DNA from: Quisquiliibacterium sp.
Lineage (GTDB): Bacteria; Pseudomonadota; Gammaproteobacteria; Burkholderiales; Burkholderiaceae_E
Assembly: GCA_023257915.1 (NCBI GenBank)
Contig: JALRBB010000156.1
Coordinates: 1 to 5,312 of the forward strand
Length of the DNA: 5,312 bases
Reading direction: 5' to 3'
The notes under the pieces were generated by a model. That model was not told the DNA's origin, searched no databases, and worked only from the letters and a program-made list of their open reading frames with translations. Each line of letters begins with the position of its first letter. Position 1 is the stretch's first letter. Position numbers and translations under genes: made by a program. This document shows positions 1-5,312 of this stretch, piece by piece.

Positions 1-198
1 GGAGACCGGCTCGACGATCGTCAGCGCCGCTGCGGTCGCGATTGCGGCGTCGACCGCGCTGCCGCCCTTGAGCAACATCCGCAGTCCGGCCTGCGAGGCC
101 AGCGGCTGAGACGTCGACACGATATTGCGCGCGAACAGCGGCAGGCGTACCGCCGGATAGCCGGCACGATAGTCGAACGTGAATGAAGAATTGCTCAC
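1..198 (-). CDS. Gamma-glutamyltransferase-family protein, N-terminal part (truncated by window edge)
   Basis: The 66 visible codons start at GTG (198) and run off the left edge. The protein begins MSNSSFTFDYRAGYPAVR and continues through FARNIVSTSQPLASQAGL (about 22-39) and LLKGGSAVDAAIATAAALT (about 42-60) to IVEPVS. The (S/T)xPLAxxAGxxxLxxGGxAxDAAxA block is the classic start of the gamma-glutamyltranspeptidase alpha subunit, an Ntn-hydrolase that cleaves or transfers gamma-glutamyl groups from glutathione and related compounds. The catalytic Thr at the alpha/beta junction lies outside the window, so activity cannot be judged. There is no hydrophobic signal peptide before the conserved block, unlike the periplasmic E. 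coli Ggt, so a cytoplasmic GGT-like paralogue is likely. The GTG start is supported by AGGAG six bases upstream. It lies 24 nt after the HAD stop, which suggests cotranscription and perhaps translational coupling. The family call is firm; the substrate is unknown. Confidence 0.86.
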   Translation of the reverse strand, partial: MSNSSFTFDYRAGYPAVRLPLFARNIVSTSQPLASQAGLRMLLKGGSAVDAAIATAAALTIVEPVS

Positions 199-204
199 CT
201 GGGG

Positions 205-209
205 CTCCT
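205..209 (-). promoter_or_regulatory. Ribosome binding site fixing the GTG start of the GGT-like gene
   Basis: Reading the minus strand, AGGAG is followed by a six-base spacer (CCCCAG) and then GTG. This is a strong Shine-Dalgarno at normal distance and supports GTG at 198 as the start. It falls inside the 24-nt gap after the HAD stop codon. Confidence 0.7.
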
Positions 210-222
210 GCGCAATTGGGGG

Positions 223-927
223 TCAGGCCTGGCAGCCAAGCTGGTCGGCGAGGTCGAGAAAATCGGTTGCGTGAAAGTCGAACGCATGATCACGCCCGAG
301 ATCGTCGCGGCGGCGCGCGCCGAACTCGTCGGGACGCTCGATAAACGCGGTGGCCAGGCCGCAGGCTTGCGCGGCCTCCAGGTCGTCCTTGTGAGCGGCG
401 ACCAGCATCACCTGTGCCGGCTCAAGCTCGAACACATCGGCTACGCCCAGGTAGGTTTGCGGGTCGGGTTTGTAGTGATGGAACACCTCAGCCGACAGGA
501 TCAGATCCCAGGGAAGGCCGGCATTTTTGGCCATGTTGGACAACAAACCCAGGTTGCCGTTGGACAGGGTGCAGATCGTGAAGCGGCTTTTGAGGCGGGT
601 CAGGCCGCGCACCGAGTCTGCCCAGGGTGACAGCCGGTGCCAGGCCTTGTTCAGATGCTGCCTTGCGGCTTCATCCATGTTGTTCAGGCCGAATTGCACC
701 AACACCTCGTCCAGGATCATCCGGTGCAGATGATCGATGCGCGTCCAGCCCAGGTCGCCATGACGAACCCTGTCCATGGCGGGGCGGTAGCCAGCGCGCC
801 AGGCGGTGGCGAACTGTGCACCGTCCACGCCCAGTCCGAGCGCATTGACCTCGCGTGCAATCGAACCGTGCCAGTTGACGACCGTACCAAACACATCGAA
901 TGCCAGAACCTGCGGTAGGGTTTTCAT
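223..927 (-). CDS. HAD superfamily hydrolase, haloacid dehalogenase type II-like
   Basis: A 234-residue cytoplasmic protein, close to the usual 220-235 residues of type II haloacid dehalogenases. Motif I is FDVFGT at 10-15, with Asp11 as the nucleophile and Thr15. Arg44 sits in AWRAGY, where these enzymes keep a substrate/halide-binding Arg. Motif II is TLSNGN at 120-125 (Ser122, Asn123). Motif III is HHYKPDPQTY at 150-159 (Lys153, Tyr159). Motif IV is VAAHKDDLEAA at 176-186 (Asp182), followed by GLATAFIERPDEFG. The family hydrolyses C-halogen bonds of 2-haloacids through an aspartyl ester. Compared from memory with the Pseudomonas L-2-haloacid dehalogenase, its Ser175 and Asn177 align here with Ala177 and His179, so true dehalogenase activity is uncertain and a phosphatase or other hydrolase role is possible. 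The ATG at 927 is preferred over the longer TTG-started frame (1017) because motif I then begins at residue 10 and TGGAG lies nine bases upstream. The upstream 30 codons would also translate the terminator and hairpin region. Confidence 0.9.
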   Translation of the reverse strand: MKTLPQVLAFDVFGTVVNWHGSIAREVNALGLGVDGAQFATAWRAGYRPAMDRVRHGDLGWTRIDHLHRMILDEVLVQFGLNNMDEAARQHLNKAWHRLSPWADSVRGLTRLKSRFTICTLSNGNLGLLSNMAKNAGLPWDLILSAEVFHHYKPDPQTYLGVADVFELEPAQVMLVAAHKDDLEAAQACGLATAFIERPDEFGARRRDDLGRDHAFDFHATDFLDLADQLGCQA

Positions 928-936
928 CGGTGATTT

Positions 937-941
937 CTCCA
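937..941 (-). promoter_or_regulatory. Ribosome binding site deciding the HAD start
   Basis: On the minus strand TGGAG is followed by nine bases (AAATCACCG) and ATG at 927. It selects this start over the in-frame TTG at 1017. Confidence 0.65.
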
Positions 942-948
942 GGGCGGT

Positions 949-967
949 CGGGGCGCAGAACGCCCCG
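949..967 (-). other. Perfect 7-bp hairpin just upstream of the HAD ribosome site
   Basis: CGGGGCG (949-955) and CGCCCCG (961-967) are perfectly complementary around a five-base loop. On the minus strand this follows the putative tctA terminator and ends seven bases before the HAD Shine-Dalgarno. It has no T tract. Possible roles are a second part of the terminator or protection of the 5' end of the HAD message; this is inference. Confidence 0.6.
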
Positions 968-968
968 G

Positions 969-997
969 AAAATGCGAAACCCGCCAGCGGGCGGGTT
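969..997 (-). terminator. Probable Rho-independent terminator after tctA
   Basis: On the minus strand AACCCGCC (997-990) pairs perfectly with GGCGGGTT (985-978) around a CGCT tetraloop. It is followed by TCGCATTTTCC, in which TTTT spans 972-969. The stem is strong and short-looped as in intrinsic terminators, but the T tract is interrupted, so termination may be partial. It lies about 95 bases past the tctA stop and before the HAD gene, and so probably reduces read-through from the transporter genes. Confidence 0.6.
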
Positions 998-1092
998 CGG
1001 TGAGTGACAGCGGACAAAATCGGCTGGCACTGGGCGCAATCTGTGTCTGACCTGCTCGCATGCTGCGCCGGTGCCTGCCTCGTCCGCGCCGA

Positions 1093-2607
1093 TCAACCTT
1101 CCTCTTCGGCGAAGGCTTCCTTGCGCTTCTTGGCAATGGCGGGCAGGAACACAATGACCACCAGCACCAGTGCGATACCCAGCATCGTCGCCGACAGCGG
1201 GCGAGTGATGAATACCGACCAGTCGCCGCGCGAGATCGTCATCGCCCGACGCAGGTACTCCTCCATCAGTTCGCCAAGCACGAAGCCCAGCAGCAGCGGC
1301 GCCGGTTCACAGTCGAGCTTCTTGAACAGGTAGCCGAGTACCGCAAACGGCAGCGTCATGAACACATCGAACACGTTGTTGTTGATCGAGTACGCACCGA
1401 TCACGCAAAACAGCAGGATCGCCGGGTAAAGCACGCGGTAAGGCACCGTCAGCAGCTTGATCCACAAGCCGATCAGCGGCAGATTCAGAATCACCAGCAG
1501 CAGATTGCCGATCCACATCGAGGTGATCAGACCCCAGAACAGCGGCGGGTTGCTGGTCATCACCTGCGGGCCCGGCTGGATGTTGTGAATCATCATCGCC
1601 GCGACCATCAGCGCCATCACAGGCGTGGTCGGAATGCCGAGCGTGAGCATCGGAATGAACGAAGTCTGCGCGCCGGCGTTATTGGCCGACTCAGGGCCTG
1701 CGACGCCCTCGATCGCGCCCTTGCCGAACTGCTCCGGATGCTTGGAAAGTTTCTTTTCGATCGCGTAGGAAGAGAACGAGCCAAGCACCGATCCGCCGCC
1801 GGGCAGAATGCCCAGCATCGAACCGATTGCGGTGCCGCGAAAGATCGGCAGCACCGAGACCTTGAACTCAGCCCAGCTCGGCAGCAGCCTGCCGACCTTG
1901 CTGGTGAAGACCTCGCGATGTTCCTTTTGCTCCAGATTCGCGATGATCTCGCCGAAGCCGAACATGCCCATGGCGACCACGACGAACTCGATGCCGTCAG
2001 TGAGCTCGGGCACATCAAAACTGAAGCGCGCCACGCCGGAGTTCACGTCGGTGCCGATCATGCCGAGCAGCAGGCCGAGCACCACCATCGCCAGCGCCTT
2101 GACGAAGGAACCATGCGCCAGCACGACCGCCGCGATCATGCCCAACACCATCAGCGCGAAATACTCCGCAGGGCCGAATTTGAACGCGATTTCGGACAGT
2201 GGCGGCGCGAACGCGGCGATCAGGAAGGTGGCGACCGTCCCAGCGAAAAATGATCCGATCGCCGAGATCGCCAGCGCCGGCCCTGCGCGGCCCTTGCGCG
2301 CCATCTGGTAGCCGTCCAGTGTGGTGACCACCGACGATGTTTCGCCAGGCAGGTTGACCAGGATGGCGGTGGTCGAGCCGCCGTACTGGGCACCGTAGTA
2401 GATACCGGCCAGCATGATCAGTGCGGTGGTCGGATCGGTCATCTTGTAGGTGGCCGGCAGCAGCATCGCGATCGTGGCCAGCGGCCCGATCCCGGGCAGC
2501 ACGCCAATCAGCGTACCGAGCAGCACCCCGATGAAGCAGAACGTGATGTTGTCCAGCGTGACCGCGGTCGACAGGCCGAGCGCAAGGTTCGAGAGCAGCG
2601 TATCCAT
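1093..2607 (-). CDS. tctA: Tripartite tricarboxylate transporter, large permease subunit TctA
   Basis: A 504-residue, very hydrophobic inner-membrane protein of the usual TctA length. It is the main channel subunit of TTT transporters, which take up citrate or other carboxylates using an ion gradient together with TctB and a periplasmic TctC receptor. Family marks are LPGIGP at 37-42, the block from [11 protein letters not shown] (70-80) to NLPGE (85-89), [13 protein letters not shown] at 266-278, [17 protein letters not shown] at 301-317, and [13 protein letters not shown] at 321-333. LPGIGP and LPGGGS occupy equivalent places in the two halves, matching the internal duplication known for the family. 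About ten or more membrane segments are visible, and the C-terminus is charged ([12 protein letters not shown]) and probably cytoplasmic. The ATG at 2607 lies 16 bases after the tctB stop, with only a weak G-rich ribosome site (GGGGCG), so coupling to tctB translation is likely. The family is sure; the substrate cannot be read from the sequence. Confidence 0.97.
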   Translation of the reverse strand: MDTLLSNLALGLSTAVTLDNITFCFIGVLLGTLIGVLPGIGPLATIAMLLPATYKMTDPTTALIMLAGIYYGAQYGGSTTAILVNLPGETSSVVTTLDGYQMARKGRAGPALAISAIGSFFAGTVATFLIAAFAPPLSEIAFKFGPAEYFALMVLGMIAAVVLAHGSFVKALAMVVLGLLLGMIGTDVNSGVARFSFDVPELTDGIEFVVVAMGMFGFGEIIANLEQKEHREVFTSKVGRLLPSWAEFKVSVLPIFRGTAIGSMLGILPGGGSVLGSFSSYAIEKKLSKHPEQFGKGAIEGVAGPESANNAGAQTSFIPMLTLGIPTTPVMALMVAAMMIHNIQPGPQVMTSNPPLFWGLITSMWIGNLLLVILNLPLIGLWIKLLTVPYRVLYPAILLFCVIGAYSINNNVFDVFMTLPFAVLGYLFKKLDCEPAPLLLGFVLGELMEEYLRRAMTISRGDWSVFITRPLSATMLGIALVLVVIVFLPAIAKKRKEAFAEEEG

Positions 2608-2623
2608 CTTGAGTCGCCCCGGA

Positions 2624-3085
2624 TCAGTTGGACATGAACTTGGGCCAGAGCGGGAACTGCAACTCCAGGCCCTTGACGAACACCAGGTACGACATCACCA
2701 GCAGCACGATGATCGAGATGACCGTATCGCGCGGCTGGAATTCATGACTGGCAAACGCGGCAACGACGATCAGCACCGTAATCGCAACGATGATGCCCAG
2801 CTGAGGCAGCACCAGTGCGAACAGCGCGACGGCACCAAGGATCAGACCAATCTCCCACCAGCCGACCTTGGAGATTTTGAGTTGCTCATTGCTCGCGGCA
2901 AATGCGCCGACAAAGATCGCTACACCGAGCAATGCCAGGATGATTCCCAGCATCAGCGGGAAGTAGCCAGGCCCCATCCGGGCGGCGCTGCCGATCTGGT
3001 AGTTCAATGACCCGAGCGCGAACCCCGCACCGAACACAAAGAACATCACCCCTGCCCAAAGGTCGCGGTGATTGCGAATGCGCAT
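2624..3085 (-). CDS. tctB: Tripartite tricarboxylate transporter, small membrane subunit TctB
   Basis: A 153-residue membrane protein of normal TctB length. The N-terminus is MRIRNHRDLWAGVMFFVFG, followed by the characteristic loop IGSAARMGPGYFPLMLG at 31-47, which is the best family mark (RMGPGYFP). Membrane segments lie at roughly 10-27, 43-63, 77-93, 95-112 and 121-138. The C-terminal GLELQFPLWP (139-148) is also typical of TctB. TctB is a poorly conserved accessory subunit that works with TctA in the inner membrane. The ATG at 3085 is preceded by the purine-rich GGAGAAGAGAGG ending five bases upstream, a good ribosome site. The tctB-tctA order with a 16-base gap is the normal operon order, but the usual tctC upstream is replaced here by a 215-base non-coding gap and a CoA-transferase. 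A 6-bp hairpin abuts the ribosome site. Confidence 0.94.
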   Translation of the reverse strand: MRIRNHRDLWAGVMFFVFGAGFALGSLNYQIGSAARMGPGYFPLMLGIILALLGVAIFVGAFAASNEQLKISKVGWWEIGLILGAVALFALVLPQLGIIVAITVLIVVAAFASHEFQPRDTVISIIVLLVMSYLVFVKGLELQFPLWPKFMSN

Positions 3086-3103
3086 GATTGCCTCTCTTCT
3101 CCG

Positions 3104-3120
3104 GATGCGGCTAACGCATC
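3104..3120 (-). other. Hairpin next to the tctB ribosome site
   Basis: GATGCG (3104-3109) and CGCATC (3115-3120) pair perfectly around a five-base loop. On the minus strand the stem ends directly at the purine-rich Shine-Dalgarno stretch of tctB. It could stabilise the message or tune initiation; the role is inference. Confidence 0.55.
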
Positions 3121-3140
3121 TCTGATGACGACTAGTTCAG

Positions 3141-3157
3141 CCGGCTGTTCCTGCCGG
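3141..3157 (-). other. Small hairpin in the tctBA leader
   Basis: CCGGC (3141-3145) and GCCGG (3153-3157) form a five-bp stem with a seven-base loop. It is short and GC-rich and could arise by chance. It is noted because it is one of three stems in the putative tctBA leader. Confidence 0.35.
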
Positions 3158-3170
3158 TCTTGGTGATGGT

Positions 3171-3214
3171 CGCGCCCTGCGCCGCACGCGCGGAACGCGG
3201 CCGCAGCGGGCGCG
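3171..3214 (-). other. Large GC-rich hairpin in the tctBA leader
   Basis: Arms are CGCGCCC (3171-3177) with GGGCGCG (3208-3214), TGC (3178-3180) with GCA (3203-3205), and GCCGC (3181-3185) with GCGGC (3197-3201). This gives 15 pairs with two small bulges (3202, 3206-3207) and an 11-base loop. An alternative inner pairing CGCG-GAA-CGCG is also possible at 3189-3199. There is no T tract on either side, so it is not a standard intrinsic terminator. It lies just after the predicted tctBA start site and is likely a leader structure or mRNA-stabilising element. Confidence 0.55.
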
Positions 3215-3228
3215 AATGATTGTCTCGA

Positions 3229-3257
3229 ATTATGACGTCGGCCGTGGCCTGAGCCAA
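3229..3257 (-). promoter_or_regulatory. Putative sigma70 promoter for tctBA
   Basis: On the minus strand there is TTGGCT (-35, 3257-3252; four of six consensus bases), an exact 17-base spacer, and CATAAT (-10, 3234-3229; five of six). Start would be near 3222, giving a leader of about 137 nt before the tctB ATG. It sits directly after a hairpin that follows the CoA-transferase, an arrangement expected if tctBA is a separate transcript. No experimental support is visible. Confidence 0.5.
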
Positions 3258-3261
3258 TGGT

Positions 3262-3282
3262 GGGCAGTTCCCCTGACTGCCC
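3262..3282 (-). terminator. Hairpin after the CoA-transferase stop, possible terminator
   Basis: GGGCAGT (3262-3268) and ACTGCCC (3276-3282) pair perfectly around a seven-base loop, 18 bases past the TAG stop of the CoA-transferase gene on the minus strand. No T tract follows (the next bases are ACCATTGG), so it is at best a weak intrinsic terminator, or a 3'-end stabiliser used together with Rho. An alternative CCCC/GGGG pairing (3280-3283 with 3295-3298) overlaps it. Confidence 0.4.
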
Positions 3283-3300
3283 CGGACCGTGCTTGGGGTT

Positions 3301-4527
3301 CTACTCTCCGGAACCCGTCGAAGATACCTTCGCGATCCTGTCATCGTCGTAACCAAGCAGACCACCCAGGATTTCCTGCGTGTGCTCGCCAAGGCGCGGC
3401 GGAGGCAGCTTGTAGTTGACCGGCGTGGCCGAGAACTTCATCGGGCTACCCACCAGTTTGACCGGGCCGGTATCCTCACGCTCGATGTCGACACGCAAAC
3501 CGCGTGCAAGCACCTGCGGATTACGAAAGACCTGGGCCAGATCGTTGATCGGTCCGCAGGGCACGTTGGCAGCCTCGAGCTGGGCGATCCATTGCTCGCT
3601 GGTCTTCGTGGCCACCATCTCGGCCAGTAACGGAATCAATTCCGGGCGGTTGTTGATCCGGTCGCGCACCCGCAGAAAGCGCGGGTCGCTGGCCAGTTCG
3701 GGCCGTCCGCCGGTCTCGCAAAAGCGCTTGTACTGCTCGTCGTTGCCCACTGCGATGATGATCCAGCCGTCTGAGGCCCTGAAGGTCTGGTAAGGAACCA
3801 GGTTCGGATGCGCATTACCCCAGCGCTTGGGTGGCTGGCCGCTGACCAGGTAGTTGGTGTTCATGTTGGCCATCGCGGCCACCTGCACATCCAGCAAAGC
3901 CATGTCGATCGCCTGGCCTTCGCCGGTTCGCTGGCGATGAAACAGCGCCGCGAGCACCGCCTGAGTGGCGTACAGACCGGTCATCAAATCGGCCACCGCG
4001 ATGCCAACCTTTTGCGGGCCGCCGCCTGGCTGATCATCGGCCTCGCCGGTCACCGACATCAGCCCACCCATCGCCTGGACGATGAAGTCATAGCCTGGAC
4101 GGTGCGCCCACGGACCGGTCTGCCCAAAGCCGGTGACCGAGCAAAAGATGATGCCCGGGTTGACTTCGTGCAGGCTCGCGTAGTCCAGCCCATACTTTTT
4201 GAGCTGACCGACCTTGTAGTTCTCCAGAACAATGTCGCTGATCTTGGCCAGTTCGCGCACCGCTTGTTGCCCGGCAGCGGTGCTGATGTCGATCGTCACC
4301 GACTTCTTGCCCCGGTTAGCTGCCAGGTAGTAGGCCGACGAGTCAGTATCGTTTCCTTCACGGTCCTTCAGGAACGGAGGCCCCCAGCCACGGGTATCGT
4401 CACCGCTGCCCGGGCGCTCGACCTTGATCACTTCGGCGCCGAGATCGGCCAGGTTTTGCGCGCACCAGGGGCCGGCGAGCACGCGGGTCAGGTCCAGTAC
4501 GCGGATTCCATCGAGGGCTGTCTTCAT
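3301..4527 (-). CDS. CaiB/BaiF family (family III) CoA-transferase, SUGCT-like
   Basis: A 408-residue cytoplasmic enzyme, the normal length for family III CoA-transferases, which move CoA between acyl-CoA and a free carboxylic acid. The N-terminus MKTALDGIRVLDLTRVLAGP leads into CAQNLADLGAEVIKVERPG (22-40) and DDTRGWGPPF (43-52), the usual CoA-binding fold. Further marks are NRGKKSVTID (71-80), DIVLENYKVG (98-107), VTGFGQTGP (131-139), GYDFIVQAMGG (145-155) and GEGQAIDMALLD (202-213). Asp208 is the likely catalytic aspartate, with Asp213 an alternative. KRWGNAHPNLVPYQTF (234-249) and GWIIIAVGNDEQYKRFC (254-270) resemble succinyl-CoA:glutarate/dicarboxylate transferases. The GGGGQ loop of formyl-CoA transferase is not present, so oxalate is an unlikely substrate. 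The start is ATG 4527 by homology; the open frame extends to a TTG at 4638, but those 37 residues look non-coding and overlap the promoter region. No clear Shine-Dalgarno precedes this ATG. Its position upstream of tctBA suggests it may activate an imported carboxylate. Confidence 0.95.
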   Translation of the reverse strand: MKTALDGIRVLDLTRVLAGPWCAQNLADLGAEVIKVERPGSGDDTRGWGPPFLKDREGNDTDSSAYYLAANRGKKSVTIDISTAAGQQAVRELAKISDIVLENYKVGQLKKYGLDYASLHEVNPGIIFCSVTGFGQTGPWAHRPGYDFIVQAMGGLMSVTGEADDQPGGGPQKVGIAVADLMTGLYATQAVLAALFHRQRTGEGQAIDMALLDVQVAAMANMNTNYLVSGQPPKRWGNAHPNLVPYQTFRASDGWIIIAVGNDEQYKRFCETGGRPELASDPRFLRVRDRINNRPELIPLLAEMVATKTSEQWIAQLEAANVPCGPINDLAQVFRNPQVLARGLRVDIEREDTGPVKLVGSPMKFSATPVNYKLPPPRLGEHTQEILGGLLGYDDDRIAKVSSTGSGE

Positions 4528-4608
4528 GTCGGGTCGGGTGTTGAACGCAGTTGAATCGGATTCTCCGTGACGTCGGACGATGACGGCGAGGAGTGCTCGG
4601 GTCGGCAA

Positions 4609-4638
4609 GTTACACGATTTGCTGCAATTGCAGGCCAA
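4609..4638 (-). promoter_or_regulatory. Possible promoter of the CoA-transferase gene
   Basis: On the minus strand there is TTGGCC (4638-4633; three of six matches to TTGACA), an 18-base spacer, and TGTAAC (4614-4609; four of six matches to TATAAT). The start would be near 4602, giving a leader of about 75 nt. It is a mediocre match and would need activation. The palindrome in its spacer fits a regulated promoter. Confidence 0.3.
4622..4633. promoter_or_regulatory. Perfect 12-bp palindrome, possible operator
   Basis: CTGCAATTGCAG is its own reverse complement. It is flanked by TTTG on the left and, after a two-base offset, CAAA on the right, which extends the symmetry. It lies in the spacer of the candidate CoA-transferase promoter, where a bound dimeric regulator would block or bend the promoter. 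No regulator gene is in the window. Confidence 0.4.
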
Positions 4639-4645
4639 ACGGTGA

Positions 4646-5312
<667 letters not shown>

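Noticed and set aside
928..1017. N-terminal 30-residue extension of the HAD protein from a TTG start
   Set aside because: It would translate the terminator and hairpin region. The ATG at 927 has a Shine-Dalgarno and gives the standard family N-terminus.
1060..2253. Long plus-strand open frame (397 codons) opposite tctA
   Set aside because: It is antisense to an unmistakable tctA. The product is a His/Arg/Gln-rich string with no fold or family marks, as expected from the reverse frame of a GC-rich membrane-protein gene.
3132..3392. Minus-strand 86-codon open frame running from the CoA-transferase end into the gap
   Set aside because: Half of it is an out-of-frame shadow of the CoA-transferase C-terminus. 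The rest lies in the hairpin-rich leader with no start codon after the predicted transcription start, so it is not a leader peptide.
3808..4554. Plus-strand open frame (248 codons) opposite the CoA-transferase
   Set aside because: It is antisense to a clear CaiB/BaiF gene, has no recognisable motifs and no credible ribosome site; it is a codon-bias shadow.
4528..4638. N-terminal 37-residue extension of the CoA-transferase from a TTG start
   Set aside because: The Cys/Arg-rich sequence is unlike the family start, overlaps the candidate promoter and has no ribosome site. MKTALDGIRVLDLTRVLAGP is the conserved N-terminus.

Overview
The window looks like a piece of a betaproteobacterial chromosome, most likely Burkholderiales. 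It is GC-rich. The visible AlaRS N-terminus carries motifs I associate with beta/gammaproteobacterial AlaRS ([36 protein letters not shown]). The gene mix (TctA/TctB transporter, CaiB/BaiF CoA-transferase, type II HAD, GGT-like protein) is typical of that group, which carries many TTT-family transporters. This assignment is inference from recognised motifs; no search was run.

Layout. Five genes lie on the minus strand and are read right to left: a family III CoA-transferase (4527 to 3301), tctB (3085 to 2624), tctA (2607 to 1093), a type II HAD hydrolase (927 to 223) and the first 66 codons of a gamma-glutamyltransferase-family gene (198 to 1, cut by the window edge). Divergent from them on the plus strand is alaS (alanyl-tRNA synthetase) from 4868, cut by the right edge. 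A 340-base intergenic region (4528-4867) separates the two directions. It holds several short inverted repeats and candidate promoter elements for both sides.

Transcription units. The minus-strand genes are probably not one simple operon. After the CoA-transferase stop there is a perfect 7-bp hairpin without a T tract, then a good sigma70-like promoter (TTGGCT, 17-nt spacer, CATAAT) that would give tctBA its own transcript with a hairpin-rich leader of about 137 nt. After tctA there is a GC-rich stem with a broken T tract that resembles an intrinsic terminator, then a second hairpin just before the HAD ribosome site. The HAD and GGT genes are 24 nt apart and are probably cotranslated.

How the genes may work together. 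TctA and TctB are the membrane subunits of a tripartite tricarboxylate transporter; the periplasmic TctC receptor is not in the window. The CoA-transferase resembles the succinyl-CoA:dicarboxylate (SUGCT-like) branch, so a plausible but unproven reading is uptake of a carboxylate followed by its activation to a CoA thioester. The HAD and GGT-like proteins have no clear link to this. I see no mobile element, CRISPR array, tRNA or rRNA. The parts that most repay a second look are the alaS leader, where an upstream in-frame start has a perfect Shine-Dalgarno buried in a hairpin, and the structured tctBA leader.
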